Assembly (NCBI GenBank): GCA_003022745.1
Contig: PXSU01000154.1
Location: forward strand, 3,677 to 11,055
Length of the DNA: 7,379 nucleotides
DNA from: Halobacteriales archaeon SW_9_67_25
GTDB lineage: Archaea > Halobacteriota > Halobacteria > Halobacteriales > Haloarculaceae
Direction: 5' to 3'
Position numbers and translations under genes: made by a program. This document shows, piece after piece, positions 1 to 5,473 of the stretch. Position 1 is the stretch's first letter, and each line of letters opens with the position of its first letter. Under the pieces are notes generated by a model. That model was not told the origin of the DNA, searched no databases, and saw only the letters and a list, made by a program, of their open reading frames with translations.

Positions 1-892
1 TGTCGAGTTCGAGGTGCTCGAAGAAGATGGTCATATCCAGCGCGTCCGACTGCCGTCCGGTCACGTCGATTGCCGTCTCGGGGTCGATCTCGGCACACTC
101 GCCCACCGCGACGACGTCTTCGGCCCGGTCGCCGTACCCCTCGCGGGCCAGCTCCGAGAAGTACTCGTGCATCCGGGGGCCGTTGACGAAGTGCTCCGAG
201 CCGACCAACCCCTCCCCGTCGGGGTCGCCGTCCGGGAGCCCCTCGGCTTTCGAGATGAGGTTGACGACGTCAAGCCGGAAGCCGTCGATCCCCCGTCCGA
301 GCCACCAGGAGACGATGTCGGAGACCTCCCCTCTCACCCGCGGGTTCTCCCAGTCGAGGTCCGGCTGTTCTGGCGTGAACAGGTGGAGGTAGTACTCCCC
401 GCGTTCCTCGTCGTAGGTCCAGGCCGGCCCGCCGAAGTGTGCCTCCCAGTTGTTCGGGTATCCCTCCTCGGCGTCGCGCCAGATGTAGTAGTCGGCGTAC
501 TCGCCCTCGCACCGCCGGGAGCGCCGGAACCAGACGTGCTGGTCGGAGGTGTGATTCAACACGAGATCCATGATCAACCGGATGTCGCGGGCGTGCAGTT
601 CCGAGCGGAGTCGCTCCCAGTCGTCCATGCTGCCGTACGTGGGGTCGATGGCGCGGTAATCCGAGACGTCGTACCCGTTGTCGACCTGCGGTGACTCGTA
701 GACGGGGGTCAGCCACACGCAATCGACGCCCAGCTCGTCGAGGTAGTCGACCTTCTCGACGATTCCGGGGATGTCGCCGATCCCGTCACCGTCGCTGTCG
801 TTGAAACTCCGCGGGTAAATCTGGTAGACCACCGCCTCTTTCCACCACTCGCGGCGATCCGGTACAACAGGTGTAGTATCCGCATCGTCCAT
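1..892 (-). CDS. GH13 alpha-glucosidase, oligo-1,6-glucosidase type (3' end outside window)
   Basis: This gene encodes a cytoplasmic glycoside hydrolase of family 13 that releases glucose from short alpha-glucosides. I translated 297 codons from the ATG at 892; the rest lies beyond base 1. Family members are about 550-580 residues, so roughly half is present. Visible features are the WWKEAVVYQIYPRSF opening (residues 16-30), a calcium-type loop NDSDGDGIGD (31-40), conserved region I DLVLNH (109-114), region V QPDLD (176-180), region II GFRLDVV with nucleophile Asp208, and region III VGE with acid/base Glu265. The transition-state Asp of region IV would lie outside the window. Val209, directly after the nucleophile, is the residue typical of alpha-1,6-specific members, which suggests isomaltose or isomaltooligosaccharide use. 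No signal peptide is seen. The start is supported by a TATA-like box about 25 nt upstream, which implies a leaderless mRNA. Trehalose-converting GH13 enzymes are a less likely alternative. Confidence 0.93.
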   Translation of the reverse strand, partial: MDDADTTPVVPDRREWWKEAVVYQIYPRSFNDSDGDGIGDIPGIVEKVDYLDELGVDCVWLTPVYESPQVDNGYDVSDYRAIDPTYGSMDDWERLRSELHARDIRLIMDLVLNHTSDQHVWFRRSRRCEGEYADYYIWRDAEEGYPNNWEAHFGGPAWTYDEERGEYYLHLFTPEQPDLDWENPRVRGEVSDIVSWWLGRGIDGFRLDVVNLISKAEGLPDGDPDGEGLVGSEHFVNGPRMHEYFSELAREGYGDRAEDVVAVGECAEIDPETAIDVTGRQSDALDMTIFFEHLELD

Positions 893-910
893 ACCCCACG
901 CTTGCTCCCC

Positions 911-937
911 GCGCACATAACTGGGCGGGTTCACCCG
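911..937 (-). promoter_or_regulatory. Putative promoter of the GH13 gene with overlapping palindrome
   Basis: On the minus strand a TATA-like TTATGT (920-915) is centred about 25 nt before the GH13 ATG, the spacing of leaderless haloarchaeal promoters. Immediately upstream, where TFB would bind, is the inverted repeat CGGGT-TC-ACCCG (926-937). A repressor or activator site there is possible, but the repeat is short and GC-rich, so chance is a real alternative. Confidence 0.4.
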
Positions 938-957
938 GGCGGTTCCCGAGCCAGCGG

Positions 958-1215
958 TTACCACCCCTTGCACTCGGCACAGACCAGCCCCGTCTCCGAG
1001 TGCCAGCACCGGTCGACTGTCCCGCCACAGGAGGCACACTCGAGGCCCCCGGGCGACCACTGGTAGGTCGCACGCACGGGTTCGACCGTTTCCTCCTCCG
1101 TGGCCTCCCCCTCATCGTCGGCACTGCCTGCCTCGTCATCGCTCGTCGTCGCCTCGATCTCGTCCCTCTCCCCGTCCCCGCCTCCGAGGAATTCGTCGAG
1201 GGAGGCGTCTTCCAT
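958..1215 (-). CDS. Small acidic zinc-ribbon protein
   Basis: The product has 85 residues and no assigned function. The first 46 residues are acidic and probably disordered, with about 20 Asp/Glu, and begin with a MEDASLDEFLG element. The C-terminal 35 residues form a likely zinc ribbon with CxxCG (Cys60, Cys63) and CxxC (Cys79, Cys82). An extra Cys70-Trp71 pair lies between them and the protein ends in CKGW. The arrangement resembles a small haloarchaeal protein family that I believe is catalogued as DUF7573; I could not check this. I chose the ATG at 1215 because the acidic, protein-like sequence begins there and a weak TATA-like stretch lies about 27 nt upstream. The reading frame stays open much further upstream, but that part is Pro/Arg-rich antisense-type sequence. 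The gene stands alone, 65 nt upstream of the GH13 gene on the same strand, and is divergent from the small membrane protein gene. Confidence 0.85.
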   Translation of the reverse strand: MEDASLDEFLGGGDGERDEIEATTSDDEAGSADDEGEATEEETVEPVRATYQWSPGGLECASCGGTVDRCWHSETGLVCAECKGW

Positions 1216-1336
1216 ACGTATTACGACGGGCAGGCCGGTCTTAGGGGTGACGGCTATCACCGACCCCGAAACCGGAGATGGTGCTGACACGACACGCGAG
1301 GGAAGCACATTTGTGACCGGGAGCGAAAGGACGGGT
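1216..1336. promoter_or_regulatory. Divergent intergenic region with two weak promoters
   Basis: These 121 bases separate the zinc-ribbon gene (minus) from the small membrane protein gene (plus). On the minus strand CCTAAGA (about 1245-1239) lies near -27 from the ATG at 1215. On the plus strand ACATTTG (1307-1313) lies near -27 from the ATG at 1337, within an imperfect dyad CACA-TT-TGTG (1306-1315). Both spacings fit leaderless transcription. Neither box is a strong TATA match. Confidence 0.4.
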
Positions 1337-1549
1337 ATGTTCGCCCGGGAGTTGTTCGAGAGCATCCTCCGGTTGCCCGGTGAGTTCGCCGGCGTGGCGG
1401 CCCACGACCCGCTGTCGGCGGTACTGATGGCCATCGGCTCGCTCATCGTCCTCGGGACGGTCGGGTTCGTGGGGTATCTCGTCCTCGGGGCCCTCGCGGA
1501 ACTCCTCAATCCGACTTCGGGGGGAGAGCCTCGCCAGCCAGGTCGATAG
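1337..1549 (+). CDS. Small single-pass membrane protein, function unknown
   Basis: The product has 70 residues and I do not recognise a function. Residues 1-25 look like an amphipathic N-terminal helix. Residues about 26-56 are strongly hydrophobic, with many Leu, Val, Ile and Gly, and form one membrane helix. A short polar tail follows, ending in EPRQPGR. Third codon positions are overwhelmingly G or C, as expected of a real haloarchaeal gene, and small proteins of this shape are common in haloarchaea. The same frame is open further upstream, but the ATG at 1337 starts the natural protein sequence and is preceded by a TATA-like stretch about 27 nt away. The last 44 nt overlap the 3' end of the mer-like gene on the opposite strand, so both strands code there. 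Confidence 0.75.
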   Translation: MFARELFESILRLPGEFAGVAAHDPLSAVLMAIGSLIVLGTVGFVGYLVLGALAELLNPTSGGEPRQPGR

Positions 1550-2480
1550 CCGCCGCGTCGGGCCCCAGTGGCGACGCCGCGACCAGGCTGTCGGCCACGG
1601 TCAGGATGTCCTCGACCCGGTCGGCCACTGTCGCTGGCGTGCCCGCGATACAGAACGCCTCCAGCATGGCCGGCGTCACGCGCTCGAAGGCGTCGGTGAA
1701 CTCCCCCGCCGATATCGCCTCGCCCACCGCCGCTGCGCGCTCGCGGTCGATGTCGTGCCGGTCGAGCACCGGGTCCGGCGCACCGCCGGCGATGAAGGCC
1801 ACGGGCGGCCGTGCGGCCTCGCGGGCGGCCTCGCGGGTCTCGGCGACGGAGACGCTCGCGTAGACGGCGAAGTCGAACTCCCCGCGGTCGTCCGGGCGGT
1901 CGGCCAGCCCCTCGTCGACGCGCTCGCGCGCCCACTCGACGTCCCGGGGATGGGCGCCGTTGAACAGGACGCCGTCGGCGTACTTGGCGGCCATCCGCGT
2001 CATGTGGGGGCCCTGCGCGCCGACGTAGACCGGGACCGACCCGGCCTCGTAGTTGAGGGCGGCGCCGTCCGCCCGGAAGGTCCCGTCGTGGTCGACCGTC
2101 TCGCCGTCCCACAGGCGGCGGGCGACCTGCATCGTCTCCAGCACCCGCCGGAGGGGGCGTTCGTGCCGGTAGCCGAGGTTCGCGAGCGTCGACCGGTCGC
2201 CCGCGCCGACGCCGAAGACCCCCCGGCCGCCGGCGAACTCGTCGACCGTCGCCACCCGCGAGGCCAGCGCCACCGGGTGCGTCTCGTAGGGATTGGTGAT
2301 GCCCGGTCCCAGCCTGGCCGAATCGGTTGCCGCCGCGATGGCGGCCAGCGCGACGAACTCGTCGCGGTTGTTGTAGTGGTGACTGACGAACACGGTGTCG
2401 AATCCCGCCACCTCCGCGCGTGCCGCGCGGTCGGCCACCGCCGAGACCGGGTGTTCGGGGGTGAGTTCAATCCCCAGCAT
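1506..2480 (-). CDS. mer: F420-dependent 5,10-methylenetetrahydromethanopterin reductase-like protein
   Basis: The 324-residue product belongs to the bacterial-luciferase-like (LLM) superfamily of TIM-barrel, F420- or flavin-dependent oxidoreductases and matches the Mer branch. In methanogens Mer reduces methylene-H4MPT to methyl-H4MPT with reduced F420. Visible features are GFDTVFVSHHYNNRDEF (26-42), LGPGITNPYETHPV (57-70) with the conserved NPY, a TVDEFAGGRGVFGVGAGD stretch (78-95), and VYVGAQGPHMTRMAAKYADGV (151-171). Length matches the family. Haloarchaea are not methanogens, so the substrate is uncertain; a folate-type methylene carrier has been proposed for such homologues. The ATG at 2480 was chosen over one at 2510 because a good Shine-Dalgarno site (2491-2486) lies 5 nt upstream. 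The gene overlaps the end of cofE by 14 nt, so it is probably translated by coupling. Its 3' end overlaps the small membrane protein gene. Confidence 0.9.
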   Translation of the reverse strand: MLGIELTPEHPVSAVADRAARAEVAGFDTVFVSHHYNNRDEFVALAAIAAATDSARLGPGITNPYETHPVALASRVATVDEFAGGRGVFGVGAGDRSTLANLGYRHERPLRRVLETMQVARRLWDGETVDHDGTFRADGAALNYEAGSVPVYVGAQGPHMTRMAAKYADGVLFNGAHPRDVEWARERVDEGLADRPDDRGEFDFAVYASVSVAETREAAREAARPPVAFIAGGAPDPVLDRHDIDRERAAAVGEAISAGEFTDAFERVTPAMLEAFCIAGTPATVADRVEDILTVADSLVAASPLGPDAAAIDLAGEALPPKSD

Positions 2481-3303
2481 CGTCGCCTCCCGTGGCCGTT
2501 CCGGCCACACTGTCCGTTCCGTCGTCGCCGGCCGGCGTGCTCCCGTGGCTCCCGTCGGGGCCGTCCCACCCTCGCAGGGCGGCCCGCACGAGGTCGTCCT
2601 CCTCGGTCCGGAACAGCTCGTCGCTGCCGGCGTGGTCGCCGAAGTCCCAGCCCCGGACGACGGCGGCGGGCGTGCCGCCGGCCCCCTCGCCGGTCACGAG
2701 GTTCGCTGCCGCCGCGAGTTCGTCGACCACTGCCTGGACGGTGGCGCTCATCTCCCGGCCCTCGCGGTCGCGTTCGCCCCGCCAGTCCCGTGCCGCGGGC
2801 AGACCCGCCCAGCCCAGCGCGACGCCCCGTTGACCGTACCGGAAGGGCCGTCCCGAGGTATCGGTGACCACCACGCGCGCGTCGAGACGCTCGTGGAGTC
2901 GTCGGGCGCTGGCCGCGGGGTCCTCAGGGAGCAACAGGAGGTCCGCGTCGGGCACGTTCGAGCGGTCGATGCCGGCGTTGACGGTGACGTGGCCAAAGCG
3001 CGTGACAGCGAGCATGATGGGAAACTCCAGCAGGAGTTCCTCGCTCTCCTCGATGACGGCCTGGGCGAAGCGGGGGTCTTTCGGTTCGCCCGCGAGTGCT
3101 TCGACGCGGCTGGCTATCGACCGCGCGCGCTCGTCCGCGGGGTAGTCGGCGATGTCGGCCTGCCGGCCGTCGGCTTTCGAGACGACAGTACTGGCGACAC
3201 AGACTACGTCCCGGGCGTCGGGATCGACCCGGTCGGCGATCAGCGCGGCAAGGTCGTCGCCGGGTCGGACCTCGGGGAGTCCATCGACGGGGGAGACGTG
3301 CAT
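2467..3303 (-). CDS. cofE: Coenzyme F420-0:L-glutamate ligase
   Basis: CofE uses GTP and divalent metal to add L-glutamates, the later ones gamma-linked, to F420-0, giving the polyglutamate tail of coenzyme F420 in the cytoplasm. The 278-residue product carries the family hallmarks: GLPEVRPGDDL (8-18), VVCVASTVVSKADGR (33-47), KDPRFAQAVIEES (75-87), a block TRFGHVTVNAGIDRSNVP (101-118) with Asp113, and VVVTDTSGRPFRYGQRGVALG (144-164) with Asp148. The two Asp residues lie in the metal/GTP-binding stretches. NLVTGEGAGGTP (201-212) closes the core. CofE is usually about 250 residues; here a Gly/Asp/Thr-rich, probably disordered tail of about 30 residues follows. The ATG at 3303 begins the conserved N-terminus, and a T-rich TATA-like box lies about 24 nt upstream. 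It is the first gene of the cofE-mer unit. Confidence 0.96.
   Translation of the reverse strand: MHVSPVDGLPEVRPGDDLAALIADRVDPDARDVVCVASTVVSKADGRQADIADYPADERARSIASRVEALAGEPKDPRFAQAVIEESEELLLEFPIMLAVTRFGHVTVNAGIDRSNVPDADLLLLPEDPAASARRLHERLDARVVVTDTSGRPFRYGQRGVALGWAGLPAARDWRGERDREGREMSATVQAVVDELAAAANLVTGEGAGGTPAAVVRGWDFGDHAGSDELFRTEEDDLVRAALRGWDGPDGSHGSTPAGDDGTDSVAGTATGGDDAGD
2486..2491 (-). promoter_or_regulatory. Shine-Dalgarno site of the mer-like gene
   Basis: GGGAGG on the minus strand, inside the 3' end of cofE, ends 5 nt before the ATG at 2480. It fixes the start of the mer-like gene and indicates internal initiation on a cofE-mer mRNA. Confidence 0.7.
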
Positions 3304-3322
3304 ACCCACACTTCGGGCCGCC

Positions 3323-3330
3323 GGTAAAAA
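3323..3330 (-). promoter_or_regulatory. TATA-like box of the cofE-mer operon
   Basis: TTTTTACC on the minus strand is centred about 24 nt before the cofE ATG. It is the only A/T-rich run in this half of the intergenic region, and the spacing implies a leaderless or nearly leaderless mRNA. Confidence 0.6.
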
Positions 3331-3338
3331 GCGCGCCG

Positions 3339-3353
3339 CTGTCGACCGGACAG
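3339..3353. repeat. Interrupted palindrome between two divergent promoters
   Basis: CTGTC-GACCG-GACAG forms a 5-bp inverted repeat with a 5-nt spacer, lying between the cofE TATA box and the TATA box of the GH2-like gene. TGTCG recurs at 3358-3362 and 3364-3368, next to the plus-strand promoter. It could be an operator serving both directions; chance is not excluded for a 5-bp arm. Confidence 0.35.
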
Positions 3354-3366
3354 TCGGTGTCGCTGT

Positions 3367-3380
3367 CGGAAACAATAAAA
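3367..3380 (+). promoter_or_regulatory. BRE and TATA box of the GH2-like gene
   Basis: AATAAAA (3374-3380) is centred about 27 nt before the ATG at 3404 and preceded by CGGAAAC, a purine-rich BRE-like element. This is one of the best archaeal promoter matches in the window and supports a leaderless start at 3404. Confidence 0.7.
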
Positions 3381-3403
3381 CGCCGGCGCGCGCCCCCGGG
3401 GAT

Positions 3404-5251
3404 ATGCTTGAGGAGTGGCGTGCCACGGTCCCCGGTGGTCCGACCGACCGCCCCGTCACGCTCCCCGGGAAGCCGGCAGCACTGGCCGGCGCCGAGGAGG
3501 TGACCTACGAGACCACATTCGCCGACCCCCGGGCACCCGGCGATGCCGTCGCAGTCGTCGTGTTGCGTGGCCTCTATGCCCACGCCGAACTCGACGTCTC
3601 GGCCGACCGTCTCGACGGCGAGGGCCCCGTCCGCAGCGACGCCTACTTCGCGCCGGTTCGCGTGCCCGTCCGCCCCGACGGCGAGACGACTCTCTCGGTG
3701 ACCTGTCGGGCGCCACGCGACCGCTTTGGCGGGTTGTACGACACCGACCGCGTCCCCGAAAGCGAGCGCGTGCCCGGCGTCTGGTGGGACGCGGCCGTCG
3801 AGACCCACTCCCTGCCGTACGTGGACCGGCTCGACGTCCACCCCGAACGGACCGACGACGGCGCCGTCCTCCACGTCCGGACGACTGTCGTGACCGGCGG
3901 GCCACTCGAGGAGCGGATCACCTACTCGCTCAGGCCGGCCGGCGCGAGCGGCAGACGGACGAGTGGGCGGATGAACCGACAGCAGATCACCGCCGACAGG
4001 CCGGGGACGATGACTGTCGAGCACGCCATCGAACTCCGGGACCCGTCGCTGTGGTGGCCCCGGGACCTGGAGGACCAGCACCGGTACACGCTCCGGGCGA
4101 AACTCGGCGACAGCGAACGCTCCGTGACGACCGGTGTCTGCTCGGTCCGGCGCGACGGGGGCCGCCTCCGGGTCAACGGCGAACCCATGCCGGTCCGGGG
4201 CGTGAATCTCCTGACCGACGACCCCACAGACGTCGAACGCGCCGTCGACCTGCACGCGAACATGGTCCGTGCGCCCGCACACGTCCTCTCGCCGGCGGTC
4301 TACGAGGCCTGCGACGAGGCCGGCATCCTCGTCTGGCAGGGCCTCCCTCTCACCGGTCCAGGGTCCTTTGACGTCGACCGCGGCCGGGACATCGCCACCC
4401 GGCTGGTCGACACCTACGGCCACCACCCCAGCCTCGGACCGGTCGGCATCCACGACGAACCGACAGACACCTTCGCAGACGGCATCGGGGACGGATTCCT
4501 CGACGGGCTGCGCCTGCGCTGGCGAGCCTGGCGGGCCGGCTACGACCGCTCGCCGGCCGAGCGCGTTGCCGAGGCGCTGGACGGGGACGTGCCCGGGGTT
4601 CCTGTCGTGGCCGGTCCCGGCATCGACCACGACGCCAGCGCGTACTATCCCGGGTGGGACCACGGTAGTGCGGCCGACATCGAGGGGCTGCTCGACCGGT
4701 ACCCGACTGGCTTGCTGGCCGCCTTCGGTGCCGGCGCGCTCGCCGACGGGGCCGACGCCGGGTCGGACGGAACACGCACGGCCGCGGGGTTCGACGCTGC
4801 GAAACACGACGCCCGCGCCGACGGCGGCGTAGCCGCCTCGCAGTCCTACCAGGCCGATGTCCTCCGGACGGTCGCCGAGGCCGGCCGGCGTCGCGGGGTG
4901 GGCGTCGTCGCCAGTGCCCTGCGGGACACGGACGCCGCCGGGATGGGCGTCTATGCCGCCGACGGCACACCCAAGCAAGCACGGGACACGCTGGCGCGGG
5001 CCCTCCAGCCCGTGCAGGCGTTCCTGGTCGACCCCGCGCCCGGCGGGACAGAGGCCGTCGTCGTCAACGACGCCTCCGAACCGCTATCCCTGACACTCGC
5101 ATGGGAGGCGGACGAGGCCACCGGCGAGCAGGACCTCTCGGTGGGGGCGACCGACCGCTGGACAGGGACCGTCGACCTGCCCGCCGCGGATGTCGTTCGG
5201 CTGGCGGTGACCGTCGGGAGTGCCACCGTCGAGAACACCTACCGGCTCTGA
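3404..5251 (+). CDS. GH2-like (beta-mannosidase/beta-galactosidase fold) protein, probably catalytically altered
   Basis: The 615-residue product follows the family 2 glycoside hydrolase layout. It has an N-terminal jelly-roll-like domain (about 1-135), an Ig-like domain (about 136-250) ending in an LWWPRDLEDQHRYTL signature (216-230), then the barrel entry VNGEPMPVRGVNLL (257-270). A TIM-barrel-like region (about 270-515) contains NMVRAPAHV (286-294), YEACDEAGILVWQ (300-312) and the HHPSLGPVGIHDE motif (340-352). A beta-sandwich tail follows (about 535-615). Glu352 sits where the acid/base Glu of the canonical Asn-Glu pair belongs, but the Asn is replaced by Asp351. At the nucleophile site, usually Ser-Glu-Phe-Gly, this protein has Ala439-Ala440-Phe441-Gly442, so the nucleophile is absent. 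There is no signal peptide. The ATG at 3404 was chosen because a strong TATA box lies 27 nt upstream, although the frame is open earlier. It may bind sugar rather than cleave it; annotation as an active glycosidase would be unsafe. Confidence 0.8.
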   Translation: MLEEWRATVPGGPTDRPVTLPGKPAALAGAEEVTYETTFADPRAPGDAVAVVVLRGLYAHAELDVSADRLDGEGPVRSDAYFAPVRVPVRPDGETTLSVTCRAPRDRFGGLYDTDRVPESERVPGVWWDAAVETHSLPYVDRLDVHPERTDDGAVLHVRTTVVTGGPLEERITYSLRPAGASGRRTSGRMNRQQITADRPGTMTVEHAIELRDPSLWWPRDLEDQHRYTLRAKLGDSERSVTTGVCSVRRDGGRLRVNGEPMPVRGVNLLTDDPTDVERAVDLHANMVRAPAHVLSPAVYEACDEAGILVWQGLPLTGPGSFDVDRGRDIATRLVDTYGHHPSLGPVGIHDEPTDTFADGIGDGFLDGLRLRWRAWRAGYDRSPAERVAEALDGDVPGVPVVAGPGIDHDASAYYPGWDHGSAADIEGLLDRYPTGLLAAFGAGALADGADAGSDGTRTAAGFDAAKHDARADGGVAASQSYQADVLRTVAEAGRRRGVGVVASALRDTDAAGMGVYAADGTPKQARDTLARALQPVQAFLVDPAPGGTEAVVVNDASEPLSLTLAWEADEATGEQDLSVGATDRWTGTVDLPAADVVRLAVTVGSATVENTYRL

Positions 5252-5268
5252 GCCGGAACGGCCGTTCC
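5242..5268. repeat. Overlapping palindromes at the end of the GH2-like gene
   Basis: CCGGCT-CTG-AGCCGG (5242-5256) straddles the stop codon at 5249-5251. It is followed, with a 2-nt overlap, by the perfect 14-nt palindrome GGAACGGCCGTTCC (5255-5268). In RNA these would be mutually competing hairpins. No T-rich run follows, so a simple archaeal terminator is doubtful; an operator or mRNA 3'-end structure is equally possible. Confidence 0.45.
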
Positions 5269-5304
5269 AGGCCGTGTGGTAGTCGTAACCAGGGGCCTGG
5301 TCGA

Positions 5305-5318
5305 CCGGAATATTTAAG
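5305..5318 (+). promoter_or_regulatory. BRE and TATA box of the coiled-coil gene
   Basis: AATATTTAAG (5309-5318) is a strong archaeal TATA match in otherwise GC-rich DNA, preceded by CCGG and the 8-nt palindrome GGTCGACC (5299-5306). A start site about 25 nt downstream, near 5338-5342, is predicted. That leaves a 5' leader of roughly 130 nt, long for a haloarchaeon. Confidence 0.65.
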
Positions 5319-5339
5319 CGCCCATCCGCAGTAGGTGAG

Positions 5340-5473
5340 AGTACCAGAACGTTGCGGCGTTCCGGCAGTATCGTGCAACAGCCCATGAGAGGGAATCCTT
5401 GTTATCGGTGCGAGCCGCCCGCCAGCGTGGCGGCTGTCGAACGCCGCAGCGGAGATGGCATCGAGGTACAATC
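5340..5473 (+). other. Predicted structured 5' leader of the coiled-coil gene
   Basis: No convincing gene is seen in this stretch. It can form two hairpins: GAACG-TTGCGG-CGTTC (5347-5362) and AGCCGCC-N9-GGCGGCT (5413-5435), whose loop also permits the smaller stem CGCCA-GCG-TGGCG (5420-5432 region). A 34-codon frame (5385-5489) begins inside and overlaps the main start, but its third positions are not strongly G/C. The leader ends in a Shine-Dalgarno site. It may be a regulatory 5' UTR; no known riboswitch class is recognised. Confidence 0.45.
5463..5467 (+). promoter_or_regulatory. Shine-Dalgarno site of the coiled-coil gene
   Basis: GAGGT ends 6 nt before the ATG at 5474. It decides the start against the same frame's open extension back to about 5399 and against the out-of-frame ATG at 5455, and it agrees with a leadered transcript. 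Confidence 0.6.

Noticed and set aside
14..694. A 226-codon plus-strand frame opposite the GH13 gene
   Set aside because: The minus strand encodes clear GH13 motifs through the same bases. The plus frame is a composition shadow without motifs or promoter.
1216..2112. Long upstream extension of the zinc-ribbon gene's frame
   Set aside because: The extension overlaps the mer-like gene and reads as Arg/Gly-rich noise. The acidic protein sequence and a promoter-like box place the start at 1215.
1755..2867. A 370-codon plus-strand frame opposite mer and cofE
   Set aside because: It is rich in Arg, Pro and Val repeats typical of antisense shadows and matches no family; both opposite genes are unambiguous.
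2924..4978. A 684-codon open frame on the minus strand opposite the GH2-like and cofE genes
   Set aside because: Its sequence is Pro/Arg/Gly/Val-rich antisense of recognisable GH2-like protein, and it shows no family motif. Long open antisense frames are expected in DNA with this third-position G/C bias.
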